Part shown: positions 23,288 to 34,925 of the stretch, in pieces
Layout of the letters: the number at the start of each line of letters is the position of its first letter
How positions within the stretch are numbered: the first letter of the stretch is position 1
DNA from: Pigoraptor vietnamica
Lineage: Eukaryota > Opisthokonta > Filasterea
Direction: 5' to 3'
DNA: 44,431 nucleotides
NCBI GenBank assembly: GCA_943704525.1
Contig: CALSCQ010003212.1
Coordinates: 1-44,431 of the forward strand
Notes under the pieces: model-generated
The model's database searches: none
What the model was told of the DNA's origin: nothing
What the model saw: only the letters and a program-made list of their open reading frames with translations
Program-made: the position numbers and the translations under genes

Positions 23288-26200
23288 CTAGACGAGCTTG
23301 GCGGCGAATGCGCTGCGATGCTCTTCGCACGCTGCCGTTCCCGCGACGTCCCGTAGCGCGCGTGCGTCCGCACCTGCGTCCATTGCAGCGCACAGCGTGT
23401 CGAGCGCGAGCACAAAGAAGGATTCGCGACACGCGTGGAGATCGTGTGCCACCGATTGCAGCGACTGGAACGGAAGACCGCTCTCGGCAGCGTCGGACGC
23501 GCGGTTAAGGCCTTCTTCGTGCATCGCGTGCAGGTGATTCAGGGTGGCCACGATGCGCCTAAATGCCGTCACAACCGCCGCCCCGACCACGCAGACGTCG
23601 ATAAGAGACTGGCGGTGAGTCGAGGGAGAGAGTTACCAAGGTAAGCAGGCAAGCCCACAAAGCACCCAATGCGACAATGCCTCACCTTCGCGTGCATGAC
23701 AATTGCGCGGACTGCATGTGCTGCGGGCGGGCCCTCGTCACCAGCGACAGCGCGGTCCAAAGCCATGCGACCGACGCTTTCCGCAACAGCGCAGCCCATC
23801 GCCACGCGGGATAACGCCGGACCGCACGCATTCGATGCCTCCGAGTCGCCCGGTACAAACGAAGCGAGGGACCACCGAAGCATGGCCGCGCCCGCCTTCG
23901 CCTCGATGGCTGCAATGGCGTACTCGAGCACACGTCGCACGCCCGCCATTGAAGAGTGCGCGCACACGCACGCCGTCGCTGTTACGACCGACGCGAAGAA
24001 TTTGGCCCCAGCATTGGACGGAACCGTCAGACCCTGAAAGTCGAGCGCAGATTTTTGATTAGCGACGGGAGGCACATACAGATGTGTGCGAAAATGTCGA
24101 CACATGTGGACGCAAGTGAGGTGGCGTGCATGCAAGTACCTTTGTCAGCTCGTGAGCAACAGCATCGGGCACCACCGCCACCGCCAATAGCCACTGCGAC
24201 AGCAGACGCACTGCCGCGGGTGCGCCTGGCGGCACATACACGCTCAGCACATCACCCTCGAGATCATCGACGGCGCGAAACACCGTCCCCTCTATCTCAG
24301 ACACGCCGCACAGGCTCGCGACGGGCGTCGGGATTGCCACTACGAGTCGATTCGTTCGCGTGTTCGTGTGACCGACGATTGTCTGCAGCAGAGGCGCCAG
24401 CGGCAAAGAGAGCGTCCAGTGCACCCGCCGCGCGCCGACGTTCGCATCGCCCGCCACGCGATGCCAGCGCTCCGTGTCTTCAAACGGGCTTGTGATGCGA
24501 CACGAGCGCGAGTGGGACACGGCCGCCGAAAGGAGTGCGACGACGGAGTGCACGCAATCCTCGAGCGAGTCGGTGACGGACCATCGCGCGCGGACGGTCG
24601 CCCACCGCGTCGTGCGCAGCAAAGCAGAAAGAGCGCCAGGAAGAGCGCCGAGCAACTCGTCGAACGCCACGGAAGGACACTCATCGAACGAACCGCATGC
24701 CAACGGCCCAGCCACTCCGAACGACGCGCGCGCGTGCTCAACGACGACAGACAGCATACGAACGGCCAACGCCAGCGAAGCGTGTGTGCTCTCGTCGACG
24801 TCAACAGCACGGTCAACGTTCCCAGCGATGTGTTCGAGAACCGGGCTGAGCACCAACCGCACTACGCAGCCGGGATCCACTAATGCGACAGTACTGTCCG
24901 CCAAGTGCACATCCACAAAATCCACGCCGTCGATGTTGCCCCACGACTTTAGCGACGCGCTTGAGTGCGCGCCGAAACGTTGCGCGCGTCGCCCTGCAAG
25001 CGCCGCTCTGAGGAGATCGACCGCGCCGTCCCCATCGAACTCGAGCGCTACGAAGGATCCGCCGAAGTATTGGCCAAAGCAACGCCTCGCAATGGCAACG
25101 ATGAGAAGGGGCACCACGGCACGGACTGCAGCATCTGTCGATTGGCCACCTGCGCTCGCAGAGCCCTCGTCTGTGCGGCGCCTCTTGCGGGCGTGTGCGC
25201 CCGCGTCATCGCGCGATGCTCGTTGATCATCACTTAGGCCAACATGGGATGCACTCAGGGGTGCGTGCATGGCCCTGAGAAAGGGCGCGGAGCGCATCAT
25301 TGCGTCCACCACCCCCGCGTGTCCCTTGTTCGAGACTGCCTCGCTCACCGCACGCTCCGCAGCAGCCCAGGGCAAGAGGAGCGCAAGCTCACTCATCGCG
25401 TCGGCAGACGAGGCGCTCAGGGTCGCCGCACCGCCCGCTGCGCCTGCGCTGTCCGCAACCACCACGCGGACGAACGCCGCCGTCAGACGCTCTCTCACGG
25501 CAGATTGCAACGGAAACGGCGCAATACGTGGACTCCCCGAGTCGCCATCGAGCTGAAGTAAAGACTCCTCCGACGAATTGCCGCCCATTGCGACGAGTGC
25601 GTCGTGAGCATGAACGGCAATCGCAGCGCGCACGTGTGGCGTGGAGCGCGAGTAGACGTCGATTAAGGCGTGTGCGCAGGCGTGAAAAGCGTCGATAGCC
25701 CGACCTCGCTCGTCCTGCTGCAGATCCTTCCGCAGGTGTTGTCGTGCCCACACCAGGACACCGACAAATGCTCGACCGACACACGCCGCCGCGTGCCACA
25801 GCCGTCGGTTGTGAAATACGAACGGCGCAAAGTCTTCCCCAAGGCGATGTCGCCAATGTTCGTCCGAAAGCAGTGCGAGCAGCGCACTGCGCGCGGACAC
25901 CGGCGGCCGCACATGCGACGTCGGTCGCTGCGATACCTCCGCGTCAAAGGGCAGCCACGCGTCGCAGCCCGCAACAGCACGCACGCAGAGCGACTCGAAA
26001 GTGGCAGCATGCATGGTGTCCACTTCCATACGTCGCAAGTCGCCGGCGCCAGCGAGAAGACTTGGCACACCCAGAATATCGAGCACGACTTCCCCTAATC
26101 GCGACGACGCAGGCGTCGACGAATGGCACTTCTCTGACACGGCATTGAGCGCTCGTACTTCCCACGCGTGCATGCGGGCACGCCGCGCCGAGACGGCGGC

Positions 26201-27013
26201 AGCTTCAAGCCTCTCGATGGCCTCGGCTGAAGCACTGCTTCCTTCGGCGGCCACGGCATCCACCCTCACAGGGTCGAGAAAGAGAGGACCAAGCAGGCCC
26301 AGCACGCCGTCGACACTTGCGGCACCGTGCACAGGCAATCGAGAGTGCACGATCTTGTCTGGACCATCCAAGTTTGAGGCGAGTGACTCAAAGTGAGCGA
26401 CTGCCGCAGCGATATCAAAGGACACGTCCAATTTCGCGGACGTCGTTTGCGCGCGCAGGCCACGAGCGGCATCCAGCAACTCCAGAGTGATAGTGCGTGC
26501 TCTAGCGCGAGGGTGCCATTCGATCGCCGCACCCATTTCGTCCAAGATGCCAAGCGCGCTCGCAAGTGCGACGACCGCCTCCGCGGAGATGCCCGGCGCC
26601 ATGAACGACGTAGCCACGTGCGCGCCCCAGTTTGCACAGAGGACGCGCACCTCGCGCGCATCTCGAAACAGAGCGGACCAGCGGCAGAGGAGGATGTCTG
26701 CCATAACAATGCGCGACACGACGTCAGGTAACAGCTGACACTTGCGAGCGGTGTGCGCCGCAAAAGTAGCGGCGTCGACGATACGCTTCGCGCTCGATGC
26801 ATTGCTCTGTGTGGGCACGTCATGAATCTTCTCAAATGCGTCGTGATCGGACTCCTTGTCGCACGCTACCGTCAGCGCGTCCGCACGCGAGGGCGCGACT
26901 GTTGCTGAGGCTTCGGTGCGCGAGTCGGCGGCTAGCGTGAACGCAGGCTCGAGTGCCGCTGCGATGCGCACACGCAGCGCGCTTGGTGGAGGAAGTGGGG
27001 CTGTCCATTCCAT
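23288..27013 (-). CDS. unrecognised large protein with a candidate nuclear localisation signal
   Basis: Three exons: 24140-27013 (958 codons), 23686-24033 and 23288-23608, all joined in phase 0 (1180 aa). I do not recognise a family. The start at MEWTAPLPPPSALR is the last Met before the frame runs into antisense of the myosin promoter. Translation is rich in Ala, Val, Leu, Arg and His, looks mostly helical like a repeat-type scaffold, and has no signal peptide or clear membrane segment. A basic patch ARKRRRTDEG at about residue 610 looks like a monopartite nuclear signal. Donors GTACTT and GTGAGG are followed by good acceptors, which supports a spliced gene rather than a chance frame. It shares a 319-bp divergent spacer with myosin XVIII. 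A large ribosome-biogenesis factor such as Urb2 was considered, but I found no motif to support it. Confidence 0.7.
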
Positions 27014-27332
27014 TATTTGACCTTTGAAAAAACGCAGATAATGCTGTAGAAGCCGTTTTTTTGTGTGTGCCCCGAAACGTGCAGTGCCGCCAGTGTCAAG
27101 ACAAGAACCAGTGTCCAGGTGACGACATGACAGCATATTGACGTCATTGACGATCTGTTGTGCCGGGCAACATTCTGAGTGGGCGAGGTCACCGCCAGTT
27201 CCTCTGCTAAAGCGTTGGTTTCTTGCCAATAGACTATAGCGAACACACCACACACCGCGCATTTGTCCGTGACTGTGTCGCCCCGCTGCAGGTACTTTGT
27301 GTGTGCGTCTCACTCGCTGTGTGGGCGTGGCC
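27014..27332. promoter_or_regulatory. divergent promoter region, unknown gene / myosin XVIII
   Basis: 319 bp between opposite start codons. It carries the full palindrome TGACGTCA (27139-27146), the consensus CRE site of bZIP factors, with a second TGACGA half-site just after it. The two genes are probably co-expressed from this spacer. That is inference from position and one motif. Confidence 0.45.
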
Positions 27333-30300
27333 ATGGCGTCCGACCCTCCCTTGCGCGCGGGCAAGCAGGCCGTGCCTGAGGCCGTGGAACGCGACTGGGC
27401 AACGAACGGGCGCGCGAAGGTGTGGGTGTGGAAGGACGGCGCGTACGCACCGACGACCATTGCGGACCGGAAGGATGATGGCACGGTCAAGGTGGGCGGT
27501 GCTTGTCGTTTGATATCTCTCGGGTGCGCAGGTCGCTGCGCGCGTGGCGCTGCTCGTGCGCGTGCAATGACTAATCGGCTGCGTCTTGTGGCTGTGCACT
27601 TCTGTAGGTTGCGTTCGAGAATGGGGAGACGGCCACCGTTGGCGAAGAAGAGGCCGAGCGCATGAATCACCCGCGCCTCGCCACCGTTGAAAATCTCACG
27701 GACCTCGACGCCGTCAACGCCGCCAGTTCCATCCACGTCTTGCAGCAGCGGTACGTGCAAAGCTGTCGAGAGTATGTGCGTCTACTTGTGGCTGTCGCCT
27801 AGAGACTGGTGCTCCGTCAGAAAGAACAATGCCGACACACGCTAACTTGATGATTACTCTCACTGGCGCAGTTACGCGGCCGGACTCATTCACACGTACG
27901 CCGGCAACGCCCTCATCATCGTCAATCCTCACAAGGACTTGCCGATATATGGCGATAGGTGCGCCGGTGGATGCTCACACAGTGTGATGTGAACGCTACA
28001 ACATGTCTTGGACCGAATGTCTTATGTCGCTCGTATGTGAATCGCAGCGTTCTTCCCCTGTTCCGTGCGAGTGCGGATGCGATGCCACCGCACATTTTCG
28101 CCGTCGCCGAGAACGCCTATCGCGAAGCCGTGACCGAGATGTCTCGCCGCGTCGTTCTGTTCAGTGGCGAGGCGGGCTCGGGCAAGTCGCACGCGCTGTC
28201 GCAGGCCGTCCGTTACATCGCACGCATGGCCGTTGGGAGCGCAAAGGGAAAGAAGGGCGCGAAGGCGGAAGTGTCGGGCGATCGTTCCGGCATGGTGCGC
28301 GCGCTACTCTCGACGGCCGTGGAGCCCCTGTTCCATGCGTTTGCTAGCGCTCGCACGCCCCGCAGCGCCCACTCGTCCAGAGCGGGTCGGCTAGTGACCC
28401 TCGAGTTTGACGGCATTGGCGCGCTGGCCGGTGCCGGCATTCAGTGCTTCTCGTTCGAGCGGTCGCGCCTGACGCACGCCGCTCCCGGCGAGCGCACCTT
28501 CAACGCCCTGTACCAGCTTGTGCGCGCTGCGGAGAAGGGCGAAGCATGCATCCCCGCCGACGCGGGCGTCGAGTCGGCCTCGCAGTCGTGTCGTTATCTC
28601 ATGGGCACTCAGGGCGATGCTGCGGACGCCGTCGGGTGGAAGGAGACGGACGCTGCCCTCGCGGTGCTGGGTGTCGCGGAAGAGGCGCGAAAGGCCCTGT
28701 GGTCTGTTCTCGCCGCCATCGTTCACCTCGGCTGTCTCGTGCCGCGCCAGGGCTCTGCGAGTGCTTTCGAGAGCGATGCACCGCTGCAGGCGGCCGCGCG
28801 CGTGCTCGGCGTGCCGGCGACGGACCTCTCGTCGGCCCTCCTCACGCAGGCTCCCAAGGGAGCGTCGCGAAATGCGCTGTCCGCTGCCGTCGATGGCCTC
28901 GCTCGCGGACTGTACGAGCGCGTCGTCCTCTACGTGCTGGCGCAATTGAATGCGGCGCTGCAGTCGCGCGGCACTCCCCGGTCGTCCGTCTCGCTCGTCG
29001 ACCACCCCGGCTTTGACGTCCGCTCCGACAAGGGCGCGTCGCCCGACGCGCACGGCCGCCTGTGCGCAAACGCCCTCGCCGAACGCCTGCGCTCCATCCA
29101 CCACGCCAAGACGCTCGTGGACCCGCAGGCAGAGTACGCTGCCGCCGGCATCTCATGGGCCGAAATCGACTTTGGGCCCAGCGCGTCCGGGGCGGCGGCC
29201 GATGCCATCTTTGGCGCCGTGTTTCCGGCGCTCGAGGAGGAGTCGCAGGCGCAGGGAGAGGGCACCGGCAGCGCGGACGACGTGCTTGGCCGCCTCGCGC
29301 GCGCCATTCCCGCCACCTCAGCCGCGTCGGTCGGGGCAGCGGGCGTCTCACTCACCGTCACGCACTCGGCATGCTCGGTCGAGTACGGCGTGGACGCGTC
29401 CGTGTTGGATTGCGATCGCGGGTTTCTCTCGCCGCAGGTGCAGCAGGTGCTATCGCTGAGTGGAAAGGCGCTCGTGGCCGAAATTTTCCAGACTGCACCG
29501 CAGGCGTCGCTCTCGTTCCGGCGCGCGGGATCGGCCGGTGGGTTTGCGAACTGCTGAGTGTGTGTGCACTGTATTCGCTTTGCCTGGTATGCAGCTGTTG
29601 TTAACGCATGAGCCAACTCGTCTTCGCATCTTGCGTCGCAGGAGCCGCCAGCTCGCTCCCCGCGATGCGCAGCGGTGGCACTCGCAATCGCTCGCTGGCC
29701 ATGCAGCTTCGCGAGTCGGTGGAGGCGCTCGCCGCATTCCTCGGGGACATCCGCCCGTCCATGTTCTCCTTCGTGCACTGCCTCTCGCCGAACGCAAGTG
29801 GGCGCGGCGGCGGTTTTGACCACGCGACCGTGCGCCGTTGCCTGAAGCAGGACAATATCCTCGAAGGTGCGCACTTGTTGTCTGAACTTGTTATCGTGGC
29901 CGACTGCTTCGTCCGTTTGCTCATTCGTAGCCGCGTGGGCGTTGCTGCGTCACCTGTTTGACATGCTGCCTCTCCCCACAGCCGTGCGCATGCACCGCCA
30001 GGGGTACCCCTCCTCGGCCGCGTTCAAGGATTTTGCACAGCGCTATCGCTTCCTCGAGCCGTCCCTTTTCTCGGGCGACGACGCGGCCTTTGCAAAGGCG
30101 CTGTTGGCGTCGCCGACCGCCGACGCGGAACCCTCGTCGTATCGCTTCGGCGAGAAGGCCGTTTTCATGCGCGCCTCGTGCGTGTCTGCGCTCGAACGCG
30201 CGCGGGACACGCGGCTTGCGGCGTTTGTCGTGCCGCTCCAGGCGCGCTGCCGCGGTTATCTTGGACGCAAGGCCTTCGCCACGCTGCAAGAGAGGCAGCT

Positions 30301-33300
30301 CGCGGCGTCGGTGATTCAGCGCAACGTGCGCATCTTTGTCGAAGTGCGGCAGTGGCCGTGGTGGAAGCTGTACAACAAGGTGGGCCCTTGGCGATCAGTC
30401 GCACTGTGCGGGTGGACGGAAAATACTCCTTCGTCGCCTTGAATGCTTTCGCAACTGTTGCCCGTTTGCTTTGTTTGTCATATCTGACACTTCCCATTGC
30501 CTTCGATCGCACAGATCCAGTCGCGCAAGCAGATCGAGGGCGGCGACGACGCCGGTGCCAAGGCGGGCGCGAAGGGCGGCCTCTCGGACAAGGAGCGAAA
30601 GGCCTTGGAGGAAAGGGAGCGCGCGCTCGCCGCGAAGAACGCCGAGCTCGTGGCGGCGCTGAATAAGGAGCGCGCGGCAGCCGCAGAGGCACTCGACCGG
30701 CTCGATCGTGAGGCGTCGGACCGCCGTTTGGCGGAGCGCGCGCTGAACGACATCAAGGGCGAGCTGTCGCTTGCGGAAGCGACGGTGGACAAGCTCACGT
30801 CGACGAACCGACGACTCACGCTCGACGTCGAGAGGTGCGCATTGTTTGCGTTGGTTTTGTCTGTTGTGCTCGGGTCTTGTTTTTCTTGTTGTTGAAAAGG
30901 CGTTTACGTCGGTGGAATATCACAGGATTTCTTGAGTTGAAGCGTCGTTAAGGGAGAATGCTGACTCGGCCGCGTTCTCGTTGCGTGCGGACAGGTTGAC
31001 GGCGGAGCTTGAGGAGGGCTCTGCGGAGGCCGACGTTGCGATGCGGCAGAAGATGGCGCGCGTGCAGAAGGAGCTGGACGAGCTCAAGGCCAAGTGGGTG
31101 TTGGGCTGGTGCATCGGCGTTTAATTCGGAGGGAAAGGGGGTTTTATGGGTCTCGATGTGTGTGTAGGGTGTCGCGTGCTTGCCCACCCCATTACTGCGT
31201 CAGCATAGTCAGTGCTTTGAGTGGTGTCTCATTGTGCCTATTCTCGCCACCGCGCAGGTACCAGAGCGAGTCGGAGGAATTCGCGCGCGTCTCCGAGGCA
31301 AAGCGCCTTGCCGAACGGCAGCTTTCGGAAGCGCGCGACGAGGCCGAATCCGCCAAGACGGCGGCCGCTGAACTCAAGCGCCGGTGGGTGTGACACTGCG
31401 GTATTGTTCGTGGGCGGAATTCGTCATTTCTTTGTCGAAGCCCATTCGTAGCCGCCCTGTTTATTTATTATTTGCTGGTCGCAGGCTTGCGAAGGCTCAG
31501 ACAGAGGCGGATGATCTGGCGTTGCGGGTCGAGAAGGAGGAGGCGAGGGTACGTTGTGCTGTCTGTGGATGTCTCTGCTTGTCACTTTTTTGCACCTACT
31601 GTGTGTCGCTCTCCGCCTACTGGCCTTCAAACGCGACAACAATCGCCTGCTTATTCTAGCTGACCCTGTACCTTGTCCACCCCGCTTACCCACCCACTCG
31701 CTCCAGGTCGCTGAGCTCGAGAAGAAGCAGCGAAAGTTCGACAACCAGCTCGCCGAGGTGTCCGACCGCGGTTCTGACGAGCGTGGGCTGCGGGAGGCAC
31801 TCACGCGTGAGAAGGACCGCCTCGCGCGCCAGTTGGAAGACCTCAACGCAGAGAACGAGAAGCTCCGCGCGGACCTCTCCAAGGAGCAGTCCGAGCGCCG
31901 GCGGCTGGAAAGTGAGCTGGAGGATGCCGTGTCGGGTGGCGGCGTCGACGAGAAGGCGCTGAACGACCTCAAGCGCGCCAAGCGTGACCTTGAGCGTCAG
32001 GTAGGCGTGTCGCCGATATATCCCTGTTACATTGTCGTGTGTGGTGCGTCCTTTTCTGACGTTCGTTCGGCGACAACACGATGACAGGTTGGCGATCTTG
32101 AGGAGGAGGTGGAGGAGCTCCAATCCGATCTGTCGACGGCGCAGCAGGCCAAGCAGCGCGTCGAACTCGCGCTCGCGCAGGAGAGGTGCGCAATTGCATG
32201 AGCTGCCTATCTGTCACTCAAGAGAAACGGCGCACATAAGCTCTGCGTCTATAAGCGCCATGTTTATCTCTCAGTCAGTTTGAGGTTAAAACTCTCCTTT
32301 TTTTTCGTCGCGCAGGAAGCAATTTGCCGCGGACATGGAGGCGAAGGACGAGGAGTTTGAGGAGTCGAAGCACGCGATGACGCGCCGCCTGCGCGCGCTT
32401 GAAGAGCAGGTGGAGGAGATTGAGGCCGAGAAGAACGTCGCGACAAAGCTGCAGCGCGACGCCGAGAAGGCGCTTTCGGAGGCGAAGAACAACCTCAAGG
32501 GTGCGTTGCGTGTGCGCGCAATGGCAACTGCCACCGCTCCCCTCGTTTACACACGTCCACGCCGTTTTTCTTCCGATGCTCTTCGCGTGTTGCGTTGGTT
32601 CCGTAACATTACGTTTCGCACTCGTCATGAGTTGTTTTTCTGATAACTGTTCTCTCTACACTTCGACCTCTCCATCCCACAGAGCGCGATGCCACCATCA
32701 CCAAGTTGAAGGTCGCCCTCAAGAAGGCGCGCATTGCGTCCGGTGACACGGGCGCCCTTTCGCGCTCTGCGTCGTTGGCCGCGGGAGGGGGCGCGGGTGG
32801 TTCGGCCCCCGACGCCGCTGCTGTCAAGTCGCTACGTGCGCAGGTCGAGGATCTGGAGGCCGCCCTTGCGACCGCGCAGAAGGCGCGCACCACAGCCGAG
32901 AGGGAGTGCGAGGTACGGTGGAAGGCATGCTTTGTGCGCGCGCCTGCGTGGCGTATGCTTGTGTGACCAGTGAGATGCGGTTGCTGACGTATCATAATTT
33001 TAGGACCTTCGCGAGGCGCTCTCTGACGCGGCGCGTGCCAAATCCGACGCCGATACGAAGATGAACTCGCTGTCGAAGCAGCTTGGGGAGCTCCGCGCCA
33101 AGGCACGTGACCCGTCTGTGGACATGGAGGCTCGCCTGCTCTCGATAGTGAAGGGCTGCGAATGTGGGGCAGGGCAAGGGAGTTGCGCTGTTTGTTGTTG
33201 ACCGTCCATTCGTGTGCAGATGGAGGAGGACGACGAAGAATTTGCCGAGCTCGTGAAGCGCCAGTCGAACAACGCGCGTCAGCTCACGCGCACGCAGGAG

Positions 33301-34837
33301 GAACTCGCCGCCAGCAAGGAGCAGCTGGATGAGCTTGAGGAGAAGAACGTACGTTGCGCTCAGTTTGTTCGCGACATGTTGAACCGTGTCTTGCGAGTCA
33401 CATGACACGTCTTCTCCGCACCTTTTCGCACGGCAGAGCGAGCTGCAGAAGAAGGTGAATGACCTCACGCGCAAGCTGGAGGATGCCGAGTCCGAGGGTG
33501 TTCCGAAGTCGCAGGCGGACCGTCTCGATCGCCGCGTGAAAGAGCTTGAGGAGAAGATCGTGTGGGAGCAGGCCGAGCGTCGCCGCATCGAGGGCAAGAT
33601 GGAGCGGCTGGAAGAGGCAGTGGAGGCTGCCAAGGGCGACACGGAGCGGGAGGCGAAGCAGACGAAGGCCTTGCAGGAGCAGCTGCGCGCGGCGAACCGC
33701 AGGGCGGCCGACCTCAAGGACGAGATTGCCGCGCTGGTGCGTATTGATGCATGCTTGCTTGTGTGAGGGAATTTGTGGGATAGTGACATGAATGCTGTGC
33801 TGGTGCGTAATGATGTATGCTGCTAGGGAATTTGTGGGATAGTGACATGAATGCTGCGCTGGTGCGTGCGATGCATTCTGCTTGCTTGTGTGAGGGATTT
33901 TGCGCTGTAAAGTGACATGCTGTGCGTTTGAAGGCGCGTGTTGTTGAAGGCGGTGCGCAGCGTGCCCCGTCCCATTGGTACCGATGCGTTTTGTCTTCCG
34001 CGCGCAGGAGGCCAAGCTTGCTGTGGAGCAGCGCCAGAAGAACGAGGCGATTGCGGAGTCGGAGGAGGTCTCTGGTCGCGAGGAGCGCCTCAAGAAGGAG
34101 CTTGCGGACGCGCGTCGGCGCATCTCGCAGATTTCGAAGGTATGTGTGCTTACTTCGTGTGCGCGAGTGTTGGCAGGGGGTTGCGTGTGGTTTGCGTGCA
34201 TTCGTGGGTGAGGTTCGCTTACTCGAACTCGCACGGGCAGATGGACAGCGACGACGACGTGCTGGATGCGACGGACGAAGACGCTCTCAGCGATGACGTG
34301 CCCACGGTGTCCTCTCGTCCTCGATCACGCGGGTCCATTTCCAGGGGATCGTTCTCGCAGAGCTACACGCGCACGTCCACCGCGGCACGGAAAACGTCTA
34401 TCGGCGGCGATGACGACGACTCGCCGTACGAACCGTCGGACGAGGATAAGCCGGCCACTCGTCGCACCACTTCGCTCACGAAGACCAAGACCGTGGACTC
34501 GGACGAAGACAAGAAGACGTCGACGTTCAAGTCCAAGTACGCCGACTCTGACGAGGACAAGAAGACGTCGACATTCAAGTCAAAGTACGCCGACTCTGAT
34601 GAAGACAAGAAGACGTCGACCTTCAAGTCAAAGTACGCCGATTCTGACGAAGACAAGAAGACGTCGACGTTCAAGTCGAAGCACGACTCGGATTCGGACG
34701 ACGATGCGATGGCTCGCTTGACCGCCATCTCTTCGCGCAAGCCAGCGCCGCCGCCACCGGTGGACGACGACTCGGACTCGCCCTACGAGCCGCCCCCAGA
34801 GACGGACGAGGAGCGGAAGGAACGCCTGTACAAGTGA
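27333..34837 (+). CDS. MYO18A: class XVIII myosin heavy chain
   Basis: Nineteen exons: 27333-27491, 27608-27750, 27872-27958, 28048-29537, 29642-29866, 29982-30379, 30515-30834, 30995-31093, 31258-31383, 31485-31548, 31707-32000, 32088-32185, 32316-32500, 32683-32912, 33004-33102, 33220-33348, 33437-33736, 34008-34139 and 34241-34837 (about 1724 aa). An SH3-like N-domain (about 25-65) leads into the motor. RYAAGLIHTYAG, the P-loop GEAGSGKS (170-177) and switch II VDHPGFD (447-453) follow MYO18A rather than myosin II (which has DIAGFE). VRMHRQGYP, an IQ-like QARCRGYLGRKAF and QWPWWKLYNK mark the lever/tail joint of class XVIII. A coiled coil of about 700 residues matches the MYO18A tail (ELEKKQRKFD, MEAKDEEFEE). 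The MYO18A PDZ and KE regions are absent. Animal MYO18 motors bind actin and nucleotide but hardly hydrolyse ATP, acting as a tether or myosin II partner. The tail end has four 16-aa repeats. Confidence 0.93.
33103..33219 (+). other. candidate GC-AG intron 15 of myosin XVIII
   Basis: A phase-0 join between GELRAK and MEEDDEEF needs a donor at AAG|GCACGT. This gives a continuous coiled coil as in MYO18A. The alternative in-frame GT donors lie about 18 and 48 bases downstream (TCT|GTGGAC, ATA|GTGAAG) and would insert non-heptad residues. It is less certain than the RPB9 case. Confidence 0.55.
33731..33922 (+). repeat. triplicated exon-intron junction in myosin XVIII intron 17
   Basis: Three tandem units start at 33731, 33794 and 33853, about 59-70 bp each. 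Each unit begins with GCGCTG or TGCTG followed by GTGCGT, which copies the real 5' splice site at 33736/33737. The units share the 20-base core ATTTGTGGGATAGTGACATG (units 1 and 2 identical there) and GCTTGCTTGTGTGAGGGA (units 1 and 3). Use of the second or third donor would run into the in-frame TGA in unit 1. Confidence 0.88.
34496..34687 (+). repeat. four 48-bp coding repeats in the myosin XVIII tail
   Basis: Four adjacent units encode DSDEDKKTSTFKSKYA (the last ends in KHD), residues about 1612-1675. Each unit has an acidic DSDED and a basic KKTSTFKSK with several Ser/Thr, the look of phospho-regulated sites. Flanking copies of DDDSPYEP and DSDSPYEP frame the array. Synonymous differences between units show it is not a very recent expansion. 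Confidence 0.95.
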
Positions 34838-34925
34838 CCATCGCACGCGCTGACGCACTAAGATAAACAACACGTAACTTTTCGCTTGTGATGTGAAGTG
34901 TACAAAGTATATTCCTACGAGGCCA

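Noticed and set aside
27014-27760. N-terminal extension of the unknown minus-strand protein across the divergent spacer and the first myosin exons
   Set aside because: This part is the reverse of myosin XVIII coding sequence and of the promoter. The Met at 27013 is the natural start, although the frame happens to be open.
27333-34837. Conventional myosin II heavy chain
   Set aside because: The long coiled coil first suggests class II. However, QWPWWKLYNK, VRMHRQGYP, the switch II sequence and the N-terminal RYAAGLIHTYAG match class XVIII.
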